Of a stretch of DNA of 64,000 nucleotides, positions 47,281-59,520 are shown piece after piece. Location: assembly GCA_026724425.1 (NCBI GenBank), contig JAIUCV010000084.1, positions 3,218,001 through 3,282,000 of the forward strand, given 5' to 3'. The translations under genes and the position numbers were made by a program. The notes beneath the pieces were generated by a model that was given only the letters and a program-made list of their open reading frames with translations, was not told the origin of the DNA and searched no databases. The DNA comes from Erythrophleum ivorense (taxonomy: Eukaryota; Streptophyta; Magnoliopsida; Fabales; Fabaceae). Position 1 is the stretch's first letter. The number at the start of each line of letters is the position of its first letter.

Positions 47281-48552
47281 GGGCATGTTCGTTTGATCAT
47301 CTGGCTGATCCAGCTGGATGAAACTGTTAGATGATGTTTGTTTAATGATAAAAATATAAATCATCCAATTTGAATGAGTTTAAATTTTAGGCAAAATTTT
47401 TAACATCTAGCTGGATCATTTGGCTGATCCAAATTGGATCATTTGGATGAACATGATTCAGCCACAAATACAAATGACGATTATACCCTTAATTTATACT
47501 TGAAAAATTTATTGATTTATTTTTTTTTATTTATTTTTTTCTAAAATAAAAAAATAATAAAAAAATCCGAAAAAGTCATTTTTTCCGTAAAACAAAAAAA
47601 AATATTTATTCGCCAAAATCGCAAAATCATTCCCTTCAAATCCGTAAAATCATGTTTTCCGCCAAAACCCCAAAATCACAATTTTTTCGCCAAAATCACG
47701 TTTTTCTGCCAAACCGCAAAATCATGTTTTTCTGCAGAAACAAAAAAAAATCACGTTTTCCCGCCAAAACCGCAAAATCACGTTTTCACCGCCAAAACCG
47801 TAAAATCGCGTTTTCCCGCCAAAACCGCAAAATACATTTTACCCGCCAAAACCGTAAAATCATGTTTTCCCGCCAAAACCGCAAAATTGAATTTTCCTGC
47901 CAAAAGCGCAAAATCGCGTTTTCCCGCCAAAACTGTAAAATCGCGTTTTTTCCGCCAAACCCACAAAATCATGTTTTTCCGCCAAAACTACAAAATCACG
48001 TTGTCCCACCAAAACCGCAAAATTGAATTTTTCCGCCAAAACCGTACAATCGTGTTTTTCGCCAAACCGCACAATTGAATTTTTTTTGCTGAAAGCGCAA
48101 AATCGCGTTTTTCTGCCGAGAAATCATGTTTTTCTGTCAAAACCGATAATTGCGTTTTCTGTCAAAACCGTGAAATCGTGTTTTCCGCTGAAACCGTGAA
48201 ATCGTGTTTTCTCTTCGAAACCGCAAAATCAAGTTTTATTGCTTTGATATTATTTTATATTATAAATTTATATTGTAAAAAAAAATAGTTTAGATAAAAA
48301 AAAATTATTTGATAAAAAATGGGTATTTTCTTCTCAAATCAAAACAAAGGTATTTTTGTCTTTTTATATTATAAGCATTTGAATGATCCATCTAACTGAA
48401 AAAATGAATAAAACATTGCATCTGGCTGAACCATTTGGCCGGACCATCTAAATGAGAGTAAAAAAACAAATATCATCTAGCTGCTTCATCTGAATGGTCC
48501 ATTCAACAGGATCATCTAGATGAATCAGCCAACTAAGCAAACAAACAGGGCC
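47281..48552. mobile_element. TTA-flanked TIR element with minisatellite core
   Basis: Left end GGGCATGTTCGTTTGATCAT; right end reversed GGCCCTGTTTGTTTGCTTAG. TTA flanks both sides (47278-47280 and 48553-48555), as expected for PIF/Harbinger. Subterminal words GGCTGATCC, ATCATCTAG and CATTTGGATGA repeat in both orientations. It is 1272 bp with no transposase. The core is a minisatellite (next entry). Confidence 0.75.
47590..48235 (+). repeat. Minisatellite, unit about 25-27 bp
   Basis: About 24 degenerate copies of CGCCAAAACCGCAAAATCACG plus TTTTCC. Variation is in the CACG/GCGT/CATG position and T-run length. It keeps frames open on both strands, so the K/R/N/F- or G/L/A-rich translations here are artefacts. 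Confidence 0.9.
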
Positions 48553-49251
48553 TTACTCATACGTGAACCAAAGCGAGAGAAGGTTCGAAAAAATCTTGCG
48601 TGGAGACGCCCAAAGATGATGTCCTTGACACAACGATCAATCTGATTGTATCCACACTTTATACCTAGAAAATGAAGACATGTCGGATTGGTAAACGAAG
48701 GAATAATAGGTAGAAAATGAAGACATGTCGGATTGGTAAACGGATGTGCGACGAAATCAGTTTCGTTAATCTGATGCAAATAACAATGCGTTGCAAATTC
48801 ATCGTTAAAAAGTTGCACATTTTTTTGGTGGTCTGTTAAGAAAAAAAAAATTGCAAATTCATTGCTCATTTAAGTATAATTTGCGACGAAATCTTTTGTG
48901 TTAATTTCATAAAGAATTTGAGTTGATTTTTGTATACCTTATAGATTTTGTTGCGAATTCGTTGCTTTTGTTGTTGCAGAAATTTGTTGTTATTCAGCAG
49001 TTTTGTTGCACTGAGAAATGAAATGCAGAGAGAATAGATAGAGTAAACGTTTAATTTATTCTTAAAACATAAAAGCCATCAACAAATATATCATACTATC
49101 TCTAACTCCATGCCAAATTTGACAATTTATACTAAAAATTTGGTTCAAAATAAAAATTAGTGAAAATTTTATAAAAATACTTCAACTAAATTTCAAAAAA
49201 AATTTTAATACCCTAACTTTTATTGTGTCTAGAAAAATACCCAAACTATTC
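48553..49251. other. Intergenic with a 45-bp duplication
   Basis: TAGAAAATGAAGACATGTCG begins at 48666 and again at 48711. No gene was recognised; the minus-strand open frame over it merely repeats FTNPTCLHFL. Confidence 0.4.
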
Positions 49252-50112
49252 TGTTTGTCTACTTTAATACTAAAATTTTTATGTTGTATTCATTTAACAC
49301 ACTCCGTTTAACAGAAAGATAACAAAAGTTATATTTTTCTTTTTTAATAATTAAATAATAATAAATTAAATAAAAATTATATTAAATTTCAAAAAATCCT
49401 AGAAATTTCTCAAAAAATCTCAGAAAACAAAAAAATCATTAAAATTAAAATTAAGAATAATTATTATTTTCTTATTAAATATTATTCATATCTTAATGAT
49501 TTGTAAAGAACCTAATTTTTTTTAAAAAAATACCCCCTCAAAGTCTAACAAAAAAAAAACAAAAACAAAAGTCGGTAAAAAATATTAAGTTACAAAAAGT
49601 ATATTTTCAAATTTTAGATTAAAAATATTTTATTTGTTCTTTTTTTATATATAGTATTTGTTCATTTTTAAGTTTGGAAAAAACTAAAAATACCCAAAAT
49701 CTAAAAAAAATATACAAAATTAGTTTAAATAGAAACAATATTGGGTTTTGAAGAAACATGTATGTAAGGATTCATAAATATGAAAAGGTGAACAAGTTAT
49801 TAAGCATGCTAATTTTGTATTTTGAAGTTATGATTCTTTTTAGTTTTTGGAATTTTTTTTTTTTTTATAGATTTATTTTAATTTTTCTGTATAAAAAGTA
49901 CAACTATTATTTCTTAAAATGGTTATTTCCAAAGTTTTGGATTTTTGGGGATTTTTAGTTAAGGAAATCGGATATTTTCAAAATTAATATATTTTTATTT
50001 AAATTTTGAATATTTAATTATTAAAAAAAAATAACTTTTGTAATCTTTCTGTTAAACTGAGTGTGTTAAATGGCCACAACTTAATAAGTTTAAGTAATAA
50101 AATAGACAAACA
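49252..50112. mobile_element. Foldback element with arms over 100 bp
   Basis: 49252-49367 reads TGTTTGTCTACTTTAATAC and CATTTAACACACTCCGTTTA, with ACAGAAAGATAACAAAAGTT. The reverse complement of 50011-50112 gives TGTTTGTCTATTTTATTAC and CATTTAACACACTCAGTTTA, with ACAGAAAGATTACAAAAGTT. The loop is about 640 bp of AT-rich DNA with no coding. Class unassigned; no target duplication was fixed. Confidence 0.65.
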
Positions 50113-51509
50113 TAATAGTTGACTAGTAAATTTAAATTAGTGATACAAATTGTGTGATCTTACATGAGATATTTTGTTGTAACAGAAATGGTAAAGTTGG
50201 CTGTAAGGGTTGTGATCATACTAAATAGTGTGATGTTACATGAAGTAGGCGTAGATAATTTTTCACATTTTTTCTTTCTCATGTAGCTAAGTGTCCATTG
50301 ATGTTAATTAACCAAAAGAAAATAGTGTGATGTTACATGAAGTACGCGTTAATAAACTTTCACATTTTTTGTTCAGATAGCTAAGTGTCCAATGATGTTA
50401 ACCACAAGCAGAATAACAAAACTTGCATACAGAATTTGGCACATGTCAATAATTCGTGTAAGTTGCCTTGTTTTATATATTTATTTATTTCTTATAAAAT
50501 AAAGTAATTGTTGGTCCATGTTTCAACCATAAAATAAGTGTTGGTCCATAGCGACGGGGCCAATCGAATCTTCGGCAAATAAGGAAAGGAAAGCATGCAT
50601 TTCTTTCACATATGTACTCATCTTTTTCAGCTTTTTTCTCCGATGCTATGTTTCAAATCATTTTGATGTATACATAAATTTTGGTTAACAATGAATTTCT
50701 GGATCTTACCTGAATTCTTGTTACTCCTTTTATTTGTTTGACAAGCTCAAATCTTTCTATCACTCGAAAAGTTTCTAGAAAATATTACAATTTTACATAA
50801 ACGTAAAGTATTTATGCTCATGCATAGCTAAATATATATATTTTTAAAAATCTAAAACAAAAAGATACGAACTATATTTTGTTTAGATTTGTACCTTTTT
50901 CACTCATTTTCACTTGTACTAATTTCCATAGATTTGCAAACTATGAGTAAACAATTGACCACCAAAATTTATCAATAATCTAACTCAATGATTTATCATT
51001 CAATTTAATTAAAATATATAAAGCTAAAACTACAATATAAATTAATGTCCATGAAAGCTCCCACCTCCACAACATCACCACCACCACCCACTAACATTGA
51101 ACAAATGAACTTTAAAACATGCACAATAACATAAAGCTGAATTCCTAATCTAAAGACTTAACCAAACTCCTCCTGTCCTCCATTCAACTAATTAAGCACA
51201 AAAAAGGGTATTTGAATTAAATCTTTCAATACTACAACTTCAATAATCATATTGAAATATTTAATTTTATTTACAAAATGAATAAATAGCAAAACATACA
51301 TAAAACCAAATAAATATATACAGAAGTGGACCATGATCTAATATTTTCCTTCCTAAAAATCCAAAACTCTTTGACCTAACACTGCTTTCTAACTCTCATA
51401 TTTCACAATTAAAGAGTTAGGAACGTTACACAAATGCACTACTACTACCTCTCCTTTTAAAATAAATTTTCCAATCCAAACTTTGCCAAATGGAAGCCCG
51501 AATCTCAGG
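50113..51509. other. Intergenic with an approximately 100-bp tandem duplication
   Basis: GTGTGATGTTACATGAAGTA starts at about 50230 and again at about 50325. Both are followed by TTTCACATTTTTT and TAGCTAAGTGTCCA.TGATG. The rest is AT-rich. The last 100 bp are the YUC2 3' flank. Confidence 0.5.
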
Positions 51510-53246
51510 TTAACAATGTTGAGACCGAGCCAATGGTAACATATCTCGTTGAACCGCAATATCCTCAGCTATCTTCTTGGCATCAATGGCTGCACCAAGC
51601 AATCCGAGCTTTGTAAAACCGACTGCATACAATCCACTATCGCCTTTCCAACCATTAGGAAATGGTTTCCGCGGAAATCCATCTTTCTCACAAAACATGT
51701 TCACCCCCTACAAGAAAACAAATCAAAAGTCAAAACCAAGTTCATACAACTATTGAAATGTCAATAGGTTGCGATGTGTCAACATCAAAGGATTAAGAAT
51801 AATGAAGATGTAGACGCATCATTGCTCATGGTACACACACCTTTAGCCACATGGGTACGTTGCTTTTGTAACCCGTAGCGAGTATAATGGCATCGAAGTT
51901 ATCCACTCTTCCATCAACAAACTCTACCGAATGTTTCATTACCCGTTTCAAATCCGGATACACCTAATAATCAAAAGACACATACAAGAAAAAAAGAAGA
52001 AGTTAATTATACTATAATTAATCTCTTTTTTTTTCTTTTACTGTAATCGATATGGTTTAAGACTTAATTAGTGTACCTTGATGTGTCCACTTCGGATTTT
52101 AGCGAGAGTACCAACGTCTAAAACAGGAGTCTTTCCACATTTGATCTTGCGTTCAAGAGGGCCGAGTTTTGGTCGAACTAGACCTAACCTATCAGTGTCA
52201 CCAAGAACCATTCGAGACATACGTAACAAGAACCGGTCCACCACTTGCACTGGAAACCACTTGAGCAGGCTAGTGGATATCCCGAATGTCGACATACCAA
52301 GCATTTCTTGAGGTAATACGTGCACCTGCAAATTAGCGTAATCAAAAATATGATTAGTAATGAAACGGAAGCATAAACAATCCTATATACTAAGACCTAT
52401 AGTGGTTTGAAAGTGAAAAAAAAAAAAGGCCATGAAATGTTTGTGTTTAAACTATTATGAGTAACTAATAACGTACATCGAGCAAATGAAAGATACTATA
52501 CTAAAAGACATCAAAGTTTTTTTTGTGGCACTCACATATTTTAGAGAGACTTTTTATTTTATTATTCTTACCGAGTCACGAACTACAAGAGAAGGAAGAG
52601 AATTGAAGTTGCAAAGATCTAAAGAAACTTCCATCCCGGAGTTTCCACATCCCACGACCAAAACCTTCTTCTCTCTAAACATTTCGCCGCTCTTATAAGA
52701 GCTTGTGTGGAGGATTGGCCCACCAAAATCCGCCATTCCATCAATCTCCGGCATCACCTCCTCCGCATTCTCCCCCGTCGCCACAACAAGCCACCGGGAG
52801 ACATACTCCGTTGTCTCCTCCTTTCCTCCGGTAGTCCTCACCCTCCATAACCCACACCGCCTATCGAACTTCGCATCCTCCACGGTTTGGTTGAAAACAG
52901 GCTTTAGGCCGAAATGTTCTGCGTAGGACTCAAGGTATTGGACGAACTGTTGCTTTGTAGGGTAAGTAGGATAGCTTGAAGGGAAAGGCATCAATGGAAG
53001 CTCACAGAAATGTTTAGGGAGATGAAGTCGGAGACGATCATATGTCTTGAGTTGCCATAGTGATGCTATGCAGTTGGAACGTTCTAGAATCAAACTAGGG
53101 ATGTCTCTCGACTTCAAACACGCCGCCGTGGCTAGTCCCGACGGTCCGGAGCCGACAATGATTGGTCCACGGATCAATATGCACCTTGATTCGTCCACAA
53201 ACGGATCATGGACTCTCTTGCCTAACGTTTCTGTTAAAAACTCCAT
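51510..53246 (-). CDS. YUC2: Flavin monooxygenase YUC2 (auxin biosynthesis)
   Basis: Converts indole-3-pyruvate to indole-3-acetic acid, the last step of the TAA/YUC auxin pathway. Four exons: 52572-53246, 52077-52325, 51841-51963 and 51510-51707. They are in phase and give 414 residues, the usual YUC length. Motifs are FAD-binding GSGPSG (32-37), the [13 protein letters not shown] block, NADPH-binding GCGNSG (199-204) and ATGYKSN (337-343) near the C-terminus, all intact. The start is the first ATG ([11 protein letters not shown]) after a GA-rich leader. Closest by recall to A. thaliana YUC2 (At4g13260), in the expected position after NYC1, though here separated from it by about 25 kb of transposon-rich DNA. 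Confidence 0.96.
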
Positions 53247-54853
53247 AGAAGAGAGAGGGAGAGGAAGAGGAAAGAGAAAGAGAAAGAGAGAGAGATCTGA
53301 AGATATGCAAGAAGTGAAGTAGGAGAGTGATTTTGGATTAGGTTTTTAAACCCATGTGGTAAACAAAGATCTTACTCTCTTTTGTGACTCGTGGATAATT
53401 ATGTCCCGAGGATCGGGGTGAAAAGAGAGAATGAGTTTCATTGATCTTATCTACAAAAAAATAAAATAAAAAGAGATTAAACCAAATAGATAAGAAGAAG
53501 ATCGGATATTCCCTAGAGATCAGGGTATATCTACGGACGAAGATTCTGTAATATTTGTTCAAGAAAATCTCTCAAGAATTGAGATTTCAAACAGAGATTT
53601 CGGATTTGGGATGTGGAGAGAAGAAGAGGTTTGCGGTTCTGAAACAAACACTTGGGGGAAGAATCAACTCTATATATGAGTTAAGTAAGAGATGAGATGG
53701 TGATGGACACATGACATAATTACGGAGAGATACACATATGTCTATTCGTATCTATATGTATATATAGGTGGGTTATATGTTATAGTGGCATGGGCATGGT
53801 ATGTTTAAGTTTATTTAACTATTACTCTATATTGACTATTGCATTTTGATAACGAACCATTAACTAACAATTATACCTTTTTTCCCTTTTTTAGGTATCT
53901 CACTTTTGATAAAGGAATGATTGCAGAACGCCAATACTCAAAGAAAAGATAGACCCAAGTAAGATAATTAATTATAAACAGATTAGTCTATAAACATTAT
54001 TGGTTTTTTTTTCTTTTTCTTTTTCCGTCTGGAATTATATATTAAACACTTGAAATATAAAAAAAGATTGAAACGAAGACGGATATCTAATCCTGATACT
54101 GTGGTCAAAAGCCGAGACCAAAGAAAACAAAGCCCAAAAAAAGAGAAAGTGAGAAATAAACGAAACCATAAAACAATTAAAACAATGAGAAAGGAAAATA
54201 CATGACGAAGCTGAAGAAATCTATATCCTAAACCTGAACCACGAATCTGAAACACTCCCACGAACATTCCAAAGAACCCAACATAGATGATGAACCAAAA
54301 ACCGTGAGTTTCAAGAAACCTGCAAGATAAAAGATCCAGCAAAACTCCAAAGAAATAAATGAAGGCTTTGTCTTGGGCCTTAACCTTTTGATTATTTTGT
54401 TTAATGCATTATTTGTTCCTGTAAACCATCATTGGGCATGGCCCAAATAAGTAATTTCTCACGACCCCGTAACAAGGTCCATTAAGTTTTCTTGCAGAAT
54501 AGGTTAGGGTTTGACCAAAAAAATTTAGGATAGGTCATGAGAAAAACGAAATGTAACTTTTACCTTTGTAGTTTCGCTTGTCCTCGAATTGGTTAGTTCT
54601 AAATAAAAAAAAGTTTGCACAAAAAATAAACGAATTGGTTAGTTAATCTAAGGTTCTAATAATAAAGTTTAGTTGGAAAACAAAAACTGATTAGTCATAA
54701 AATTTGTTTCTCTTTTACATTATCACATGAATATTTCATGAAAAAAAACCCATACATGGTTGAAAAATGCATCAAGTTATTAAGTATCAAAAAAAGAATT
54801 TTAATAGTAAATCCAAGTCATTGCAGTTCAAATAAAGAAAACGTATAAGATTA
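53247..54853. other. YUC2 promoter and a possible LINE tail
   Basis: 53249-53296 is a (GA)n-rich 5' leader. 54001-54050, read on the minus strand, gives TATATAATTCCAGACGG then an A-rich tail, resembling the 3' end of a plant non-LTR element. The upstream T/G-rich minus-strand text to about 54340 may belong to it. No target duplication was found. The rest is AT-rich. Confidence 0.35.
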
Positions 54854-55102
54854 GAGCATTCTTATTGGAGAGATTTGTTGGGATTATGGAAAAAACTAAA
54901 ATAATAATAATAATTAGTGATATGCCAATATCATGTGGCGAGTCTGCCTCTGAATCGATATCTCGGAGGAGTCGATCCTATCGACTCTCCACGTGGCACA
55001 ATCTGATTTGGATCTTTATTTTTTTTTTCATTTTTTTTCCTCGACAAACATTTTCTTTTATTAATAAAAAATGTTTAAAGCTCTTCTATGCGACGGGTGC
55101 TC
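54854..55102. mobile_element. Possible small MITE
   Basis: Begins GAGCATTCTTATTGGAG after TTA and ends GGGTGCTC before TAA. The beginning resembles the GA.CATCTCCATTGG terminus of the 30.5-kb element. Internal GTGGCGAG and CCACGTGGCA words are common in such elements. The inverted match is short, so this is tentative. Confidence 0.35.
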
Positions 55103-57163
55103 TAAGGATGCTGCAAAAAAAAAAGAATATCCCTAGCATCACCATAATCAAGAAACACCCACCACCATAGATGCTTACCATCTAATACGTATATTTATAT
55201 ATGTTTATGGTGAGATGACAATTGAAACATGAAACTAATATAAGTCTTCTCGTGTGCCCCCACAAAGTTTGGAGAATCTTTTCCCATAGATGGATTTTAC
55301 ATATCTCAACTGAAACAACCGGTTATTTTTTTATTTTATTTTTATATAATTTAACAAGTATAAAAATTCTCAATAAAATAAATTCATTAAATAAAATAAT
55401 AATTCAACCAACAGATTATTCCAAAATAAATAAATTAACAACCTAAATATCAGGTTTGCAGAAACAATTTAAATAATAACGAAATCAAATAACAAACATC
55501 CTATCATCCCTTTCTTCAGCCTTGATTCTGCGATCACACTTTTCTTTTACCTGCATCACAGGAAAAGAGATGTGTAAGTATTATCACAAATACTTAGTGA
55601 GGCGATCACCCCGCCTACATGCCAATTATGCAATTTCCAAACATTTACTCAATATTAATAATTCCCATAATTATTTAAAATAATTTCTTTTAGTTATTAA
55701 ATAATTCTCATAATTAAATAATAATTTTCAAAACTTAAAATAATTTCCTTAATTATTTTAAACCAATTTTTTTTTAACCATTAAATAAATAATTACAGAA
55801 ATAAACTATTAACCAGATCAAACCATTAATAATTCTATTAAATCAATTACCATTTGACCGGATTAAACCGCCAGTGTCGATCGACACCACCTGTGTTGCT
55901 CGACACTCGGCCGATTGGTGTCAACCGACACCAGCTTAGTGTCGCTCGACACCGATCCAGCAACTCGACACCAAAGTCGATTCACAGAACAAAAACATGA
56001 AAACACAAAACCATAACAATAAACTCGATCCAAGACACGATTATCAATCAAACAATCACGAAAATCATCACAACATCAACCACAAATAATCCCATCTAGA
56101 ATCACGAGCCTACGGTCACACACTCACCTTAGATCCGGATTGAGACAAGGGGAAAGGATGAACACAGAGAAGAACAACAACAAGCAGCACCCAAAAACTC
56201 AGAAAACTATTCAAATCGCCCAAAACTCAAAGCTCCTTCTTCTTTTCTCTTTTGTGTCGAAAAAGACACTTCTTCTCACGGCCATAACTTGTATATCGCG
56301 AAAATAAGGTTTCCAGCCCTTAACCAGCACAAACCGAACGAATTAAATCAAACCGAATCAATTCGTCGGACCGGTGTCGCTCGACACCCGTTCGATAGGG
56401 TGAATCCGAGTGCAATGAAGCAACAGGAAACATAGAATCATCACAATTATCAACCCAACCATGATTCAACTCATCAATCAACACCTAAACACCACAGAAA
56501 TCACGGAAACTCATCTATCCATCAAACTCACACACAGATCTAGAGAATCACGGACCTACAGTCACGCATTCACCTTGATTTCGGATTGAGAAGAAGGAAA
56601 CAAGAGATGGTGAAGAACAGCAACAATCAACCTCATAAATCCTCCAAAACTCACCAAAATCGCCCCTAGAACTCTATGTCTCGAAAAATGAGCCTCAACC
56701 ACGCGGCTGCTACTTTTTAATTCGAGGAAAAAGGGTTTCCACCCAAACCAGTCGCTAAACCGGACAATTAAAACAAACCGGAAATTGGATTTCAGACCGG
56801 TGTCGACCGATACCATGTCTGTTGTCGCTCGACACCAAAGAAAAATTTCACTTCTTTGGGTTACCGATGTTACACAAATTAAGTTTTTTCAAGCCTATGT
56901 GAACACCCTTAAAAGCATATAGGATCAATCATTATTAGTAATAGATACCGTGTGCTTTCCACGCCAAGTGGCATAAGCCTATTTCTGGTCGAGTGGGAAA
57001 AAAAAAAGTATCAAGAAAATAGAATTCACTCAAATATAAGAAAAACAAAACTTTACAAAGCTCTACTTAAAATCTCTTGCCGAGGTGTTCATTTGATTTA
57101 TTGTTTTTTTTTTCAAAATCGTTCAACAACATGATTACTAGATTTGGTACAATACACATCAAA
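55103..57163. other. Repeat-rich intergenic DNA, probable LTR-element remnant
   Basis: 55300-55860 is very AT-rich. 55870-56840 carries many GTGTCGATCGACACC-type palindromes and two diverged direct copies (about 56096-56280 and 56530-56715), sharing CTACGGTCACACACTCACCTT-like text. I associate such GTGTCG.TCGACAC words with Brassicaceae LTR retrotransposons. No gene was seen. Confidence 0.45.
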
Positions 57164-57203
57164 GTTGATATGGCCGAGTTGGTCTAAGGCGCCAGATTAA
57201 GGT

Positions 57204-57236
<33 letters not shown>

Positions 57237-57244
57237 TGTCAACA
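57164..57244 (+). tRNA. tRNA-Leu (anticodon AAG)
   Basis: The acceptor stem GTTGATA pairs with TGTCAAC (57237-57243) and discriminator A. The D arm contains GGCCGAGTTGGTCTAAGGC. The anticodon stem CCAGA/TCTGG encloses TTAAGGT, giving anticodon AAG. A long variable arm typical of tRNA-Leu (GTCCGAAAGGGC) and the T arm GTGGGTTCAAATCCCAC follow. No intron. T-rich DNA downstream can end Pol III transcription. Decodes CUU (and CUC after A34-to-inosine editing). Confidence 0.95.
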
Positions 57245-57443
57245 TTTGTTTTTGATTTTGATTTTTTTTTTTCTTTTACTTCAGGAATTGCAAAGTAAAA
57301 GGGCTTGGGCTCTATAATTCAATACCATAATAGAAGAATCTAATTCTCACAAAAAAGCCCATAATTTCCAAAATTTAATTTATACCCCCTCCATTGAAAC
57401 TTGAAACCATCGTCTTCTTCGTTGAAAACTCTCACACACGATA

Positions 57444-59520
57444 ATGGCGTCGAAGCAAGAATATGGGATCCCTTATACACCTCTTCCTTCATCACAACCT
57501 TCACAAACCGTCATCCTTCTAACTCCTTACCGCCGTAACCGTCGTCCTTCCTTCATCCGCAATCTCCGTTGCTCTCTCCTCTTCACCGCCGCAATACTTC
57601 TCCTCTCCGCCGCCGTTTACTTCCTCTACCCTTCCGATCCAGACATCAATGTCTCACGAATCCAGCTCAACCACATACGAGTCCTCGATTCGCTTAAACC
57701 CGCTCTCGATCTCTCGTTTTCCCTCACAATCAAAGTCAGGAATCGCGATTTCTTCTCCCTTGACTACGACTCGCTCGTCGTCTCGATTGGGTATAGAGGG
57801 AGAGAGTTAGGGCTTGTGAAATCACAAGGCGGACATCTTCGTGCTCGCGATAGCTCTTATGTTAACGCGACGCTTGAGCTCGACGGTCTTGAGGTTGTTC
57901 ACGATGTGATTTACTTGATCGAAGATTTGGCTAAAGGTGTGATCCCTTTTGATACAATTGCTCATGTCAAAGGTGATCTTGGTGTTCTTCTCTTCCAAAT
58001 CCCAATTCAGGTATATATCTATCTTTGTTCTGTAGCCAAATCGTTTCGATTGAACCAAATTTGGATTTAGGGTTCTTCAAGGGTTTTTAGACAAATGAAT
58101 CTTTCTTCTGTAGCCTTAGGGTTATTGGATCGATGATTTAAGAGAATTTGTTTTGTTTTTCAAATCACCTCTTATTGGATCTAGTATTTATAAAAATCAC
58201 TAACAATCCAAGGTTATTGAACTAATTATTTGTACAAATTCCTTAAAATCTCCTCTTATTGGAAAATTAGGATTTCACTAATAAAAACTGTTTTGAGTGA
58301 TTTGTGAGAGATTTTCTAGTTAAAAACAAAAGAATCCAAATACCACTTTATGAGGTGCGATTTTCCAAATCCTCTTAAAACTTCATAGATTTGGATTTAT
58401 CCAAATAACTCCAAATCATTGATACAATAAGCCCCCTCTTTTGTGATTACGATTCTCTACTTGAAGATACTTGATGCTGAATTGTTTCTCACTCCTAAAT
58501 TTTAGGGCTTTGTAAAGAGTAATTTTAGGAACTTTGATTCATGATTTAGCTTCTTCTTGGATTATGATCGACTTGGAAGCTTTTAGATTGATTATAGAAG
58601 ACATTTGTATTCTTCTTATTCATATTTTCAAATGGAATTTTAGGCTGAAGCAGTAACTGTTGTGTAGGTTATAAGTTATAACTATGAACAAAAGTGAATC
58701 TGTTTCTTAGGAATCTCATTTATATTGTGACTTCAATCAATGGTTATTGTTCTGGTATTGGTTGTTTTATTACTTGTGAATGATGCCGGGTTTAAAGAAA
58801 TCTCCATTTATATTCTTCCAAGTTTCCGAGTTTATAGACTCGGATTATAGCTCCTTTTAGCTTCTGGAACATGTTGGCTGTGTAGTGTTCCACACTGTTA
58901 TTGACTCAGATTTGTAGAAGATATGCTTGTTATTGTCTCAGAAGCGTTTAGTATTTTGTGTAGGGTGGTTCCTCTGTGCTCTGTAAATAAAATTTGAATC
59001 ATTTGCTGTGATGTTTCACAATTTCATTTCAAAAATGGAGGAGAAAACGGGGAACGAGAAATGCTATTATTGTTTGTTGGTTTTTTATAGTAGTTTCCAT
59101 GATCATAAAATTGTTTTTGTTCTTTTTTGCAGGGTAAAGTGTCTTGTGAGGTGTATGTTAATGTTAACAACCAGAAAGTTACACACCAAGATTGTCATCC
59201 TCAGGTAAACAATTTGTTCCCTTTTGGTTCCTCATGAGATCCTACTGAGATTTTTATTAAACACTTTGCTTTGGTTACAATGTGATGATTATAGCGTCTC
59301 TAAGACGATTGTCAGATGTTATAGAAAACGTAGTTTTATGTTTGAGGTAAAAGTAGAGCATTCTGCCAATTAAGTGTAATTGGTATTGCATCAACATAAG
59401 AATAGGTCAAGGTTTATAGACGCAACTACAGTATTTGAGCTCAAATGTTTAAGTCAAGATCTTGAGGTTGTTGTGAAAGCTAATCAAATGTTTCTGCATT
59501 GGGATTCAAATGTGCAGTAA
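57444..59520 (+). CDS. LEA2/NHL-type membrane protein
   Basis: Three coding exons: 57444-58010, 59133-59204 and a final exon whose first three bases (59518-59520) are the stop TAA. The product is 213 residues. The N-terminus MASKQEYGIPYTPLPSSQPS faces the cytosol. A basic patch and a hydrophobic helix (LLFTAAILLLSAAVYFLY, about 47-64) anchor it. A LEA2 domain follows with VSRIQLNHIRVLDS and the FSLTIKVRNRDFFSLDYDSL signature seen in NDR1/HIN1-like proteins. The first intron holds a 318-bp MITE. If the second intron is retained, about nine other residues follow before TGA. Position after YUC2 fits At4g13270 (recalled), annotated as a LEA hydroxyproline-rich glycoprotein family member. Confidence 0.88.
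58119..58436. mobile_element. MITE copy 2, inside the LEA2 gene intron
   Basis: Nearly identical to 6888-7208 over its whole length (shared TTTATAAAAATCACTAACAA, CTCCTCTTATTGGAAAATTA, TTTATCCAAATAACTCCAAA). The same GGG(G)TTATTGGAT / AATAAGCCCC ends. It lies wholly within intron 1, 108 bp after the donor, and leaves the splice sites intact. Confidence 0.8.

Noticed and set aside
47652..48078. Open frames on both strands with regular repeats, CRISPR-like at first sight
   Set aside because: Degenerate tandem minisatellite without spacers, in a plant genome and inside a TIR element.
53983..54342. 119-codon minus-strand hydrophobic frame
   Set aside because: Starts at TTG, ends in a poly-Lys run from an A-rich tail and looks like a retroelement 3' region rather than a gene.
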